From an uncultured Eubacteriales bacterium (GTDB taxonomy: Bacteria > Bacillota > Clostridia > Oscillospirales > CAG-272), in contig USPP01000034.1 of NCBI GenBank assembly GCA_900556615.1, forward strand, positions 1 through 9,752: 9,752 bases of DNA, read 5' to 3'. Both the position numbers and the translations under genes were made by a program. Below the pieces are notes generated by a model. The model saw only the letters and a list, made by a program, of their open reading frames with translations. It was not told where the DNA came from and did not search any database. This document shows, one piece after another, positions 1 through 6,790 of the stretch (position 1 is the first letter of the stretch; every line of letters begins with the position of its first letter).

Positions 1-540
1 GACTCCGGCGACGAAATAGTCTACTTTGCCGTCGGTATCCTGATAGATTTCCGGTCCTGTTGAGCTTCGGTGAGCATCGGGATTAGCGGGGTTTATAAAC
101 TGTCCGGGAATAAAGCTTCCGGGAATCTCACGACTGAGTTCTTCGGCTTTCGCAATGGCGCCCTTCATACCTTTTGCACCTTCGGTTAGAACAATTTCGG
201 CGCCGTAGGCCTTGATAAGTTGCCTACGCTCAACACTCATTGTTTCAGGCATTACTATTACAATTTTATATCCTCTCGCGGCTGCTACCGAGGCAAGTCC
301 GATACCGGTATTGCCGGAAGTCGGTTCGATTATGACCGAGTCTTTCTTTAAAAGCCCTCTTTTTTCCGCATCGTCGATCATTGCTTTTGCGACTCTGTCC
401 TTTACAGAGCCCGCAGGATTAAAATATTCAAGCTTGGCAAGAATTTTTGCTTTCAGTCCATATTCTTTTTCGATGTGCGTAAGCTCAAGAAGGGGGGTTT
501 TTCCGATGAGCTGGTCTGCTGATGTATAGATGTTTGACAT
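1..540 (-). CDS. cysK: Cysteine synthase A (O-acetylserine sulfhydrylase), 5' part
   Basis: PLP-dependent enzyme that makes L-cysteine from O-acetylserine and sulfide in the cytoplasm. The window holds the first 180 codons and the gene runs off the left edge; the full family length is about 300-310 residues. Visible hallmarks are GKTPLLEL (13-20), NPAGSVKDR (41-49) with the PLP lysine at K47, the phosphate-binding loop TSGNTG (75-80), and the stretch ending DYFVAGV, which in the family continues into a second glycine-rich PLP loop. The start is fixed by AAGGAG a few bases upstream of ATG at 540. The promoter, palindrome and leader ORF upstream are listed separately. CysK rather than CysM or cystathionine beta-synthase is favoured by the NPANP..H..TGPEI region. 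Family assignment is very secure. Confidence 0.96.
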   Translation of the reverse strand, partial: MSNIYTSADQLIGKTPLLELTHIEKEYGLKAKILAKLEYFNPAGSVKDRVAKAMIDDAEKRGLLKKDSVIIEPTSGNTGIGLASVAAARGYKIVIVMPETMSVERRQLIKAYGAEIVLTEGAKGMKGAIAKAEELSREIPGSFIPGQFINPANPDAHRSSTGPEIYQDTDGKVDYFVAGV

Positions 541-597
541 AATCATTTCTCCTTAAATTTCAGAATAAAATAAATTAATATACGGTGAATCGGTATT

Positions 598-639
598 TTA
601 GCTACATCGAAAATCAAGTCGGAGCGATATGCGTTTCAT
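598..639 (-). CDS. 13-residue leader peptide ORF upstream of cysK
   Basis: This ORF, too short for normal gene finders, reads MKRISLRLDFRCS and then TAA. AAAGGAG (647-653) lies seven bases before its ATG, which is ideal Shine-Dalgarno spacing. It sits inside the roughly 160-nt leader predicted from the cysK promoter at 709-737, and its stop is about 57 nt before the cysK start. The penultimate codon is TGT (Cys), so ribosome stalling when Cys-tRNA is low is a natural idea. I see no clear terminator/antiterminator pair between it and cysK, so control might be translational or by mRNA stability. The ORF and ribosome binding site are seen directly; a cysteine-sensing role is inference. Confidence 0.6.
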   Translation of the reverse strand: MKRISLRLDFRCS

Positions 640-708
640 AACGTAACTCCTTTAGAGCATTTATTTTCTTTTGATATTAAATCATGTGTCTGTCTGACAT
701 CGGTAATT

Positions 709-737
709 AGTATAACATATAATACCTATTAAGTCAA
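709..737 (-). promoter_or_regulatory. Sigma-A promoter of cysK
   Basis: Read on the minus strand: TTGACT (737-732), a 17-bp spacer, and TATACT (714-709). The spacing is ideal and it points at the leader ORF and cysK. Transcription should start near 702, leaving a leader of about 160 nt. The -35 box lies in the centre of the palindrome at 721-745, so a protein bound there would block polymerase. Confidence 0.75.
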
Positions 738-745
738 TAGGCATT
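721..745. promoter_or_regulatory. 25-bp palindromic operator over the cysK -35 box
   Basis: Arms AATACCTATT (721-730) and AATAGGCATT (736-745) are inverted repeats with one mismatch in ten, around the 5-bp centre AAGTC. The centre and right arm contain the cysK -35 box. A site of this size and CCTATT/AATAGG shape upstream of a cysteine-synthesis gene suggests a dimeric repressor. Rrf2-family regulators such as CymR control cysteine genes in Firmicutes and are the first candidates, but no regulator gene is in this window. The palindrome is seen directly; the regulator is inference. Confidence 0.55.
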
Positions 746-793
746 ATGTAATTTTTGTTTTTTAGCTGTTTAACCTTTCTTATGGAAACATAC

Positions 794-822
794 TTGACTT
801 AAAATGTATAAGATGTTATACT
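794..822 (+). promoter_or_regulatory. Sigma-A promoter of the ABC transporter gene
   Basis: TTGACT (794-799), a 17-bp spacer and TATACT (817-822), with a predicted start near 829 and a leader of about 70 nt before the ATG at 900. Both boxes match the divergent cysK promoter, and the first 29 bases are identical at 25 positions. The CCTATT/AATAGG arms seen at cysK are absent here. Confidence 0.75.
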
Positions 823-899
823 TAAACAGATAAGTCGGAAGAAAGTTCTTCATATTTTGTGTCATTTATGGGATGTATTATCTATATGGAGGTATAGCT

Positions 900-3644
900 A
901 TGCTTGAAGCAGTTAAACTCAGTAAAACCTATAAGCCGAAAAAGGGAGTGCCGGTCAAGGCACTGGATAATATAAATCTTCGCTTTCCGGAAAAAGGAAT
1001 GGTTTTTCTTCTCGGAAAATCGGGAAGCGGAAAATCCACGCTTCTGAATCTCTTGGGCGGTCTTGACCGCTATGATAAAGGCGGCAGCGAGATTATTATA
1101 AAAGGTGTTTCCAGTAAAAACTTCAGCCAGCAGCACTTTGATTCTTACAGAAACACTTATGTGGGATTTATATTTCAGGAATACAATATTCTTGAGGAAT
1201 TCACTGTCGGTGCGAATATAGGTCTTGCCCTTGAGCTTCAGGGAATAAAGGCAAGCAGCGACAGGATAAACGAAATACTTCATGAGGTGGATCTTGACGG
1301 TTATGGTTCAAGACGTCCGAACGAGCTTTCGGGCGGGCAGAAGCAAAGAGTCGCCATTGCGAGAGCGCTTGTAAAAAAACCTGAGATCATCATGGCGGAC
1401 GAACCTACCGGAGCGCTGGATTCCAATACAGGAAAGCAAATTTTTGATACCTTGAAGAAGCTCTCACGCGACAAGCTGGTTATTATCGTTTCCCATGACA
1501 GAGAGTTTTCGGAAAGATATGCCGACAGAATTATCGAGCTTTCAGACGGCCGTGTCATAAGCGATGTCGAATATGACGAAAGTATATCGCGGGACTTTCG
1601 GGAGAATAAACCGGTATACAACGGGAGCACGGTAGAGCTTCCGGAAGGCTATGAGCTTACCGAGGAGGATCGTCTCGCTATTAATGCTTATATTAAGTCT
1701 CATAAAGAAGAAAAGCTTTCGCTCAAGCTGTCCGAAAGCAGTAATAAGCGATTTAAAGATACCGATCAATCTTTGATAAAGCTTTCCGATTCTTCAAAAT
1801 TCAAGCTTATTAAGTCAAAGCTTCCTCTTAAGCCTGCTTTCAAAATAGGTGCAAGCAGTCTGAAGCATAAAAAAATCAGACTTGTTTTTACAGTTTTCTT
1901 GTCTCTTGTTGCTTTCACGCTTTTCGGAATCGCAGATACTTTTGCTTCTTACGATCATATCGATGCCTGTACCTCTTCCCTCGTTGATTCCGGAATTACC
2001 TATGCTTCTTTCTCAAAATCAGTAAAGGAGACAGACGGAGATGTATCTTGGTATAGAAGCGGTTATAAGCTTAATGATGACGATTTAAAGGAAATCTATG
2101 AGCGTACCGGAGTTAAGGGAAAGGGGGTCCTTGTTCCGGGAAACGTTCTTGATTTGCGTGGTAGCTTTGATTCCTCGAAGATTACCGATGAGATACACGG
2201 AACTACTCTGAGAGGTTTTGCTGAATCCTCGCAGTCGGAACTTGAGGAAATGGGTTATGAGCTGGTTGCAGGAAGTTATCCGCGGGATAATATTCCTTAT
2301 GATGAAATTCAGGAAATTGCGGTAACAACCTATTTATTTGAAACCTATCGGCTTGCGGGATACTGTAAAACGGGAGAGGAGACCGATAAAGCCGTATATG
2401 AAGCAGTTGAGGATTATGACGATTTGATAGGAAAGACACTTTTCATCGACGGTCAAACTTATAAAATAACCGGTATTTTCGATTGTGATTTCAATTGGGA
2501 CCGATATCGGCTTCTTACAGAACCGACCGAAACAATGGAACCGAGTGAGATGCTGAAGCGGTATATTCTGTCCAATGAATTTACGTACGAATATCAATAC
2601 GGTTTAATCGCTGTCGGATTTACGGGGAAGGGGTTTATCAATGAATATGATGCCCATCAAATTCATGTTGCTGAGATGGCTTCGGGAATGGATATATCCA
2701 ATTCTGACTCCGGAGATGATTGGATATTTGAATCATATTTAAGATATCTTATGCCTTTTTACGAGATCGACGCTGAAAAGATAAGCTGGATAGGAGAAAA
2801 ACATGACTCTCTTGCCGATAATGAAATAATCCTGCCTGCTCATACGGTAAATTTGCATAATTCCGATTATTCGGTATGGCATGAGGGTATGACTGCCTCG
2901 GAGCTGGCGGAAATTTTTGACGGAAATAATTCGTTGATTTTATATAATTATCGGAGCCAAGAGCAGATATCTCTGAAAATTGTCGGTTTTTATGATGATC
3001 CGTCTTCAGATTACGATTACTATTATTATGAGTATATGATCGCATCTGATAAGCTGATATCCGATTTGGCAAAAAGCAGCGATGGATATTATTCTCATGC
3101 TGTCGGAGTTATGCCGGAGAGCAGAGCCGATGTAAAAAAGATGGTTTCCTCTTGTTATGATAAAGAGCAGGACATTCTTTATACGCTTGTGAATCCCGTT
3201 ACCTTTGAACTCGATTCGGTAAACGAAATTCTTAAAGATTTAGCTGAAGTCTTTCTCTATATCGGTATCGCATTTGCCGTATTCGCGGCGCTTATGCTCT
3301 CGAATTTCATCAGTACGTCAATAGCCTATAAAAAACAGGAGATTGGGATTCTCAGGGCAATCGGTTCCCGTTCAAATGATGTTTTCAGAATCTTTTTTGC
3401 AGAGAGCTTTATCATAGCAATGATAAATTTTGTGCTTTCGGTCACTTCGGTAGGGATTATTACGGTTGTGATAAATTCGGTGCTCCGAAAAGAAATCGGG
3501 ATATTGATCACGGTTCTCTCCTTCTCTATAAGGCAAGTGCTGCTGCTGCTTGTGATTAGTATAGGAGTTGCGTTTATTGCTTCCTTCCTGCCGGTTAAGA
3601 AAATTGCTTCCAAACGCCCGATCGATGCGATAAGAAACCGGTGA
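900..3644 (+). CDS. ABC transporter, fused ATPase and FtsX/MacB-like permease
   Basis: A 914-residue membrane protein with an N-terminal nucleotide-binding domain: Walker A GKSGSGKS (39-46), Q-loop Q93, signature LSGGQ (143-147), Walker B IIMADE (163-168) and switch H199. A charged, Ser/Lys-rich linker (about 220-320) leads to membrane segment 1 (about 326-346). A large extracytoplasmic domain follows, then three C-terminal segments (about 783-809, 837-862, 880-899) with the FtsX-type loop containing EIGILRAIGSRSNDVF. This is the MacB-type arrangement of four segments per subunit, which in known relatives works as a mechanotransducer or exporter of peptides, lipids or drugs rather than an importer. 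ATG 900 is preferred over the in-frame ATG at 873 because GGAGG (888-892) lies seven bases before it. No sensor kinase or partner subunit is adjacent and the substrate cannot be told. The ectodomain has a tyrosine-rich patch (YDYYYYEY). Confidence 0.92.
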   Translation: MLEAVKLSKTYKPKKGVPVKALDNINLRFPEKGMVFLLGKSGSGKSTLLNLLGGLDRYDKGGSEIIIKGVSSKNFSQQHFDSYRNTYVGFIFQEYNILEEFTVGANIGLALELQGIKASSDRINEILHEVDLDGYGSRRPNELSGGQKQRVAIARALVKKPEIIMADEPTGALDSNTGKQIFDTLKKLSRDKLVIIVSHDREFSERYADRIIELSDGRVISDVEYDESISRDFRENKPVYNGSTVELPEGYELTEEDRLAINAYIKSHKEEKLSLKLSESSNKRFKDTDQSLIKLSDSSKFKLIKSKLPLKPAFKIGASSLKHKKIRLVFTVFLSLVAFTLFGIADTFASYDHIDACTSSLVDSGITYASFSKSVKETDGDVSWYRSGYKLNDDDLKEIYERTGVKGKGVLVPGNVLDLRGSFDSSKITDEIHGTTLRGFAESSQSELEEMGYELVAGSYPRDNIPYDEIQEIAVTTYLFETYRLAGYCKTGEETDKAVYEAVEDYDDLIGKTLFIDGQTYKITGIFDCDFNWDRYRLLTEPTETMEPSEMLKRYILSNEFTYEYQYGLIAVGFTGKGFINEYDAHQIHVAEMASGMDISNSDSGDDWIFESYLRYLMPFYEIDAEKISWIGEKHDSLADNEIILPAHTVNLHNSDYSVWHEGMTASELAEIFDGNNSLILYNYRSQEQISLKIVGFYDDPSSDYDYYYYEYMIASDKLISDLAKSSDGYYSHAVGVMPESRADVKKMVSSCYDKEQDILYTLVNPVTFELDSVNEILKDLAEVFLYIGIAFAVFAALMLSNFISTSIAYKKQEIGILRAIGSRSNDVFRIFFAESFIIAMINFVLSVTSVGIITVVINSVLRKEIGILITVLSFSIRQVLLLLVISIGVAFIASFLPVKKIASKRPIDAIRNR

Positions 3645-3703
3645 ATGATAAGAAAGAAATAACTCCGGAAAACGATTAAGGGTGGCATATACCAAGATTA
3701 CCT

Positions 3704-3869
3704 TTAAGGCAATACCGTCGGGTTCTGACGGTACAGATACGCAGCCAGATTATACAAATTGAGGTGGCAAACGAACGGCTCCTCTGCCGACAAATTTTGT
3801 GAAGTGTGATGGGATATAAGCAGATATGCCGTCAAGTCGCAAGCTGTGAACCCGGCGGTGCTGCCTTAA
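3704..3869. mobile_element. 166-bp MITE-like element with 22-bp terminal inverted repeats
   Basis: The left end (3704-3725) begins TTAAGGCAATACCG and the right end (3848-3869), read on the minus strand, begins TTAAGGCAGCACCG. Over 22 bases 19 are identical, both ending CGGGTTC. Each end begins with TTAA, so the target duplication may be TA or TTAA, or TTAA may belong to the element. The left end also folds as ACCGTC/GACGGT with a 7-nt loop. The interior has no ORF, so it would need a transposase supplied elsewhere. A related end occurs at 5724. The inverted ends are seen directly; mobility is inference. Confidence 0.6.
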
Positions 3870-4081
3870 TCATATTCCTGCATTTTTGCCTTGCCGGTCA
3901 AAAATCATCTTGGAAATTTGCACAGCCGTTTTATTCAGCGATTTCTTAATTTGATTTCGTCATGACTTATCTGTAATCGAGTATTGTCTTTACAGGCATT
4001 CTTTATTCATAATCGGAAAATTTTTCCATAATTTTGTGGAATTTATAATCGGAAAAAGCTACCGACCGATTTTTCGATTTT

Positions 4082-4120
4082 GCCATTAAGTGCCAATGGC
4101 TATGATTTGCCTCGCAAATC
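4082..4120. repeat. Two adjacent hairpins upstream of the Nudix gene
   Basis: GCCATT (4082-4087) pairs with AATGGC (4095-4100) across a 7-nt loop. Four bases later GATTTGC (4104-4110) pairs perfectly with GCAAATC (4114-4120) across the 3-nt loop CTC. Neither is followed by a T-run, so they are not terminators. They lie 56 nt or more before the Nudix start and could be part of its leader or of a further repeat element. Confidence 0.5.
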
Positions 4121-4175
4121 GCTTGTCGTCATATTCATAAGAAAACTTTCTACAGTGAAGATCGGGGGTAAAAAT

Positions 4176-4655
4176 ATGATAAATTCAACGCTTTGTTATA
4201 TTGAAAAAGACGGGAAATATCTTATGCTCTGTCGTAACCGTAAGAAAAATGATTGTAATTTCGGAAAGTGGATCGGAGTCGGCGGAAAGCTTGAAGAAGG
4301 GGAAGGACCTGAAAATTGTCTTCTCCGAGAGGTGAGGGAAGAAACCGGTTTATTATTGACGGACTATAGAATAAGAGGAATCGTTACCTTTGTTTCCGAT
4401 AAGTGGGAGACCGAACAGATGTATCTTTTTACGGCGGTCGGTTTTGAAGGAGAATTGTGCGGATGTGATGAGGGGACGCTTGAATGGGTTTCAAAATCAA
4501 AGATATCCGAGCTTTCTCTTTGGGCGGGAGACAGAATTTTTTTAAGGTTGATAACAGAGGAAGTACCGTTCTTTCTGCTGAGACTTGCATATCACGGCGA
4601 CGAGTTGATCTCGGCAATACTTGACGGAAAGGAGCTTATAGATGAAAAAAAGTGA
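4176..4655 (+). CDS. Nudix hydrolase, MutT/8-oxo-dGTPase-like
   Basis: 159 residues. The Nudix box GX5EX7REUXEEXGU is complete at residues 37-59: G37, E43, R51-E52, R54-E55-E56, G58, with the metal-binding glutamates all present. Enzymes of this family cleave nucleoside diphosphates linked to another group. The N-terminus (NSTLCYIEKDGKYLMLCR) and the KWIGVGGKLEEGE entry to the box resemble MutT/MTH1-type 8-oxo-dGTP diphosphatases, but the substrate cannot be fixed from sequence. ATG 4176 is chosen because GGGGG (4164-4168) stands seven bases before it; the longer in-frame reading from TTG 4080 runs through two hairpins and has no ribosome binding site. Its end overlaps the next gene by 14 bases, implying coupled translation. 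Confidence 0.9.
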   Translation: MINSTLCYIEKDGKYLMLCRNRKKNDCNFGKWIGVGGKLEEGEGPENCLLREVREETGLLLTDYRIRGIVTFVSDKWETEQMYLFTAVGFEGELCGCDEGTLEWVSKSKISELSLWAGDRIFLRLITEEVPFFLLRLAYHGDELISAILDGKELIDEKK

Positions 4656-4842
4656 AAAACAAAAGACGCAGTCAAGCTGTGAAAGCTGCGTCTGGTATGA
4701 TTACGATGAATTTTACGGTGAAAATGTCTGTCGTGCCGATTTGGATGAGGACGAAATGGCTGATTATCTTGTGGGAAGCTCCGGTTCCTGCCCGATGTAT
4801 CGCTTTTATGATGAATATAAAAGCGTGCAAAAGCAGAATTGA
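4642..4842 (+). CDS. Small four-cysteine protein, DUF6472-like
   Basis: 66 residues. It has CESC (C13, C16), then C30 and C50, a spacing that suggests a small metal-binding fold. The middle is very acidic (ADLDEDEMADYL) and the tail reads CPMYRFYDEYK. This Cys pattern with the LDEDEM and CP.YRF.DEY segments matches my memory of DUF6472, a family of short clostridial proteins of unknown function. AAAGGAG (4628-4634) precedes the ATG by seven bases and lies inside the Nudix gene. The alternative frame starting at 4652 is a shadow of the same DNA. The family name is moderately secure; no function can be given. Confidence 0.85.
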   Translation: MKKSEKQKTQSSCESCVWYDYDEFYGENVCRADLDEDEMADYLVGSSGSCPMYRFYDEYKSVQKQN

Positions 4843-4860
4843 TTTGTCGCGGTAAAATAT

Positions 4861-5631
4861 ATGCTGATAAAATTTACAGTTTGCTTTTTAGCCGGGATCG
4901 GGGCAGGTCTCGGAACCGGATTTGCCGGGATGAGCGCCGCGGCGGTTATCAGCCCGATGCTGATTTCTTTTCTTGATATTCCGGCTTACGAGGCGGTAGG
5001 TATCGCGCTGGCAAGCGATGTGCTGGCAAGCGCAGTTTCTGCTTATACATACGGAAAAAATAAAAATCTCGATATAAAAAATGGAAGCATCATGATGGCG
5101 GCAGTGCTCGTCTTTACCCTTATAGGAAGCTGGGCGTCGAGTTTTTTGCCGGGAACGGCGATGGGGAATATATCGGTATTTATGACCTTGCTGCTCGGAA
5201 TAAAGTTTATAATCAATCCTGTTATGACTACGAAAGAAGCGATGGAGCATGTCAGCGGAAAAATGCGTATTGCTCGGTCAGTGTTGTGCGGAATGCTGAT
5301 AGGTTTTATATGCGGCTTTGTGGGCGCCGGAGGCGGAATGATGATGCTGCTCATTCTCACATCGGTATTAGGGTATGAGCTTAAAACAGCGGTCGGTACA
5401 AGTGTATTTATTATGACGTTTACAGCATTTACCGGAGCGGCAAGCCACTTTGCCATTGACGGAATGCCTGACACGGTTTGCTTGCTCTTATGCATGCTTT
5501 CAACCTTGCTGTGGGCAAGAATTGCGGCGCGTTTTGCCAACAGAGCAAGCGCGACTGTTTTGAACAGAGTTACCGGAATTGTGCTTACCGTGCTTGGGGC
5601 GGGTATTCTTGCAGTTAATTACATCCGTTGA
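4861..5631 (+). CDS. TauE/SafE (TSUP) family membrane permease
   Basis: 256 residues, hydrophobic throughout with about seven to eight membrane segments. The TSUP internal duplication is visible: the N-half signature GTGFAGMSAAAVISP (18-32) is echoed by GFVGAGGGMMMLLIL (152-166), followed by GTSVFIMTFTAFTGAASH. Characterised relatives move sulfite, sulfoacetate, taurine or other organic sulfur anions. It begins 18 bases after the DUF6472 stop, so it is probably the last gene of the Nudix operon. The ribosome site is weak (GCGGT region before 4861), hinting at coupling or low expression. cysK lies about 4 kb away, which makes a sulfur role attractive but unproven. Confidence 0.88.
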   Translation: MLIKFTVCFLAGIGAGLGTGFAGMSAAAVISPMLISFLDIPAYEAVGIALASDVLASAVSAYTYGKNKNLDIKNGSIMMAAVLVFTLIGSWASSFLPGTAMGNISVFMTLLLGIKFIINPVMTTKEAMEHVSGKMRIARSVLCGMLIGFICGFVGAGGGMMMLLILTSVLGYELKTAVGTSVFIMTFTAFTGAASHFAIDGMPDTVCLLLCMLSTLLWARIAARFANRASATVLNRVTGIVLTVLGAGILAVNYIR

Positions 5632-5723
5632 CCGTGAGTTCCGAAACACGCTGGGATATGGTACCTGATTTTATTCGATAAGGCTATCGGCATAACAGTC
5701 TAAATAAAAGCGAAAAGCTTATC

Positions 5724-5760
5724 TTAAGGCAATATCGCGGGGTTCTGATGGTGCAGATAC
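5724..5760 (+). repeat. Partial copy of the MITE end
   Basis: 37 bases matching 3704-3740 at 32 positions without gaps, starting TTAAGGCAATA and ending CAGATAC. Similarity stops after that and no inverted partner follows closely, so this is a solo end or a decayed copy. It lies 92 bases beyond the TSUP stop, in the same orientation relative to its upstream gene as the copy at 3704. Confidence 0.6.
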
Positions 5761-5811
5761 ATTATCAAGCCCGGCGTGCCATAAAGCTTCGAGGCGGTAT
5801 CAGAAAGAAAT

Positions 5812-5863
5812 AAATCGTCAGTGAAATGCTTGTTCAGATTAACAAGACCGCTGACGATTTTTT
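5812..5863 (+). terminator. Rho-independent terminator of the Nudix operon
   Basis: AAATCGTCAG (5812-5821) pairs perfectly with CTGACGATTT (5851-5860), and an inner stem CTTGTT/AACAAG (5829-5834, 5841-5846) stacks within. A run of six T (5858-5863) ends it. It stands about 180 bases past the TSUP stop. The A-rich left flank gives a T-rich tail on the minus strand too, so it could act both ways. Confidence 0.8.
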
Positions 5864-6470
5864 GTAAAGAACAGTTTCGTTTGGTTTTCTTTATGACAGA
5901 GTTTAGAGAAAACAATTGTTGAATAGGTATATAAAGATGATGCGATATCATAGAAGATATACTTGAGAGATACAATGAAAGAATTAGAGAGTATTGAGAT
6001 AAGAAAAAGTAGAGAATGGTAAAAGAAAGTGCGCAATAAAAATAAAAAAGAAATACGAAAAGCGGAATTTGAAAAAACGTATATAAATCCGTTACCAAGG
6101 AAAAAAAGATTCGAGTAGCGATAAGATCGTGAGCTTAGACAAAGCCGAAATTGCTTTTTATCGAGTATGCGTTGGAGATCATAACGAAGACAGCTACGGA
6201 AGCCGGTATGGAAATGCGATGCAAGCCGTCAGTAGCAGATCGAAAAAGTCTTAATATTAATATGGTAGCATGGAACAAAGCTCCGATACTTGACAAAAAT
6301 CGGTAAACGCGAGTTACATAATGCAGGTTTTACAAAAGTGTATGAAGGCAACCGCTTGTTAGAAGGTAGGATTTTGTTAGAGTATCGGGATGAGGTGATA
6401 GACTGAAATTGTGAGATAATAGCTGTAAAGAATATGGGTGTAATTAAGAAAATAACAATAACAATCGCCT
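5864..6470. other. AT-rich gene-poor stretch, probably decayed coding DNA
   Basis: About 600 bases with no ORF that has both a start with ribosome site and convincing composition. Short open fragments lie in different plus frames. One covers about 6129-6305 and includes KSLNINMVAWNKAPILD; its LN..SWN-like core faintly recalls YdbC/PC4-type proteins. Another, ending in TGA near 6405, reads LHNAGFTKVYEGNRLLEGR. The frame hopping suggests a gene or genes that have accumulated indels. None is recognised with confidence, and the long minus-strand reading at 5724-6098 crosses the terminator and is not credible. Confidence 0.35.
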
Positions 6471-6761
6471 ATGGCGAAGCACATGGAAAGATGGAGTAAG
6501 ATACATTTAAGCGGAAAGGTGTTGCCTGCGGTAATTTTTGAAGGAGTTGGCGAGCCCGTTAGAGGAAAAATTTGTGACAGAACAAACAGTCTACCGTCTG
6601 CGGTGCAGATATTTTTGCGTATTGGAAAGGCTGTAACGGATTTACACAAAGCAGAAAATTACAGATGGTCTGAAATGCTGGTAAGATCGTTTGGAAAATC
6701 TTTTATCCCTAAAAGCAGGATGTTACATGCTGTTGTTTCAATATCGTTAATCCAAAGGTGA
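6471..6761 (+). CDS. Hypothetical ORF, possibly a truncated remnant
   Basis: 96 codons with a purine-rich first codon position as in real genes, but no ribosome binding site before the ATG and no recognised domain. The stop TGA (6759-6761) is formed by the left 21-bp inverted repeat (6758-6778). That would fit a longer gene cut short by insertion of the XRE/DUF6514 cassette, or simple coincidence. Not recognised; treat as doubtful. Confidence 0.25.
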   Translation: MAKHMERWSKIHLSGKVLPAVIFEGVGEPVRGKICDRTNSLPSAVQIFLRIGKAVTDLHKAENYRWSEMLVRSFGKSFIPKSRMLHAVVSISLIQR

Positions 6762-6778
6762 TTTGCGATAAAACTGTT
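6758..6778 (+). repeat. Left 21-bp inverted repeat flanking the XRE/DUF6514 pair
   Basis: Begins GTGATTTGCGATAA, which is repeated exactly in reverse orientation at 7280-7293. Over 21 bases 19 match the right copy. It lies 12 bases beyond the stop of the DUF6514-like gene. Confidence 0.6.
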
Positions 6779-6790
6779 TTTTATTAAATT

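Larger units (their letters stand above)
3645..4175. other. 531-bp gene-free stretch rich in small repeats
   Basis: No convincing gene on either strand. It holds a 166-bp MITE-like element (3704-3869), a hairpin ATTTTTGCC/GGTCAAAAAT (3882-3905), two direct copies of ATAATCGGAAAA (4009-4020 and 4045-4056) around a small TTCCA/TGGAA hairpin, and two further hairpins (4082-4120). A possible promoter, TTGTCT (3984-3989) with 18-bp spacing to CATAAT (4008-4013), could serve the Nudix operon but is weak. No obvious terminator for the ABC gene was found. Confidence 0.6.

Noticed and set aside
212..529. Plus-strand ORF of 105 codons opposite cysK
   Set aside because: It is an antisense shadow of cysK, whose motifs are unambiguous on the minus strand.
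4080..4175. Longer Nudix start at TTG 4080
   Set aside because: The extension would run through two hairpins, lacks a ribosome site, and adds 32 residues not expected in the family; ATG 4176 has a good site.
4652..4855. 67-codon plus ORF overlapping the DUF6472-like gene
   Set aside because: Shadow in another frame; the 4642 frame has the ribosome site, the cysteine pattern and acidic composition of the family.
5724..6098. Minus-strand ORF of 124 codons with hydrophobic sequence
   Set aside because: It reads through the strong terminator and the MITE end, has no ribosome site, and its composition only reflects AT-rich DNA.
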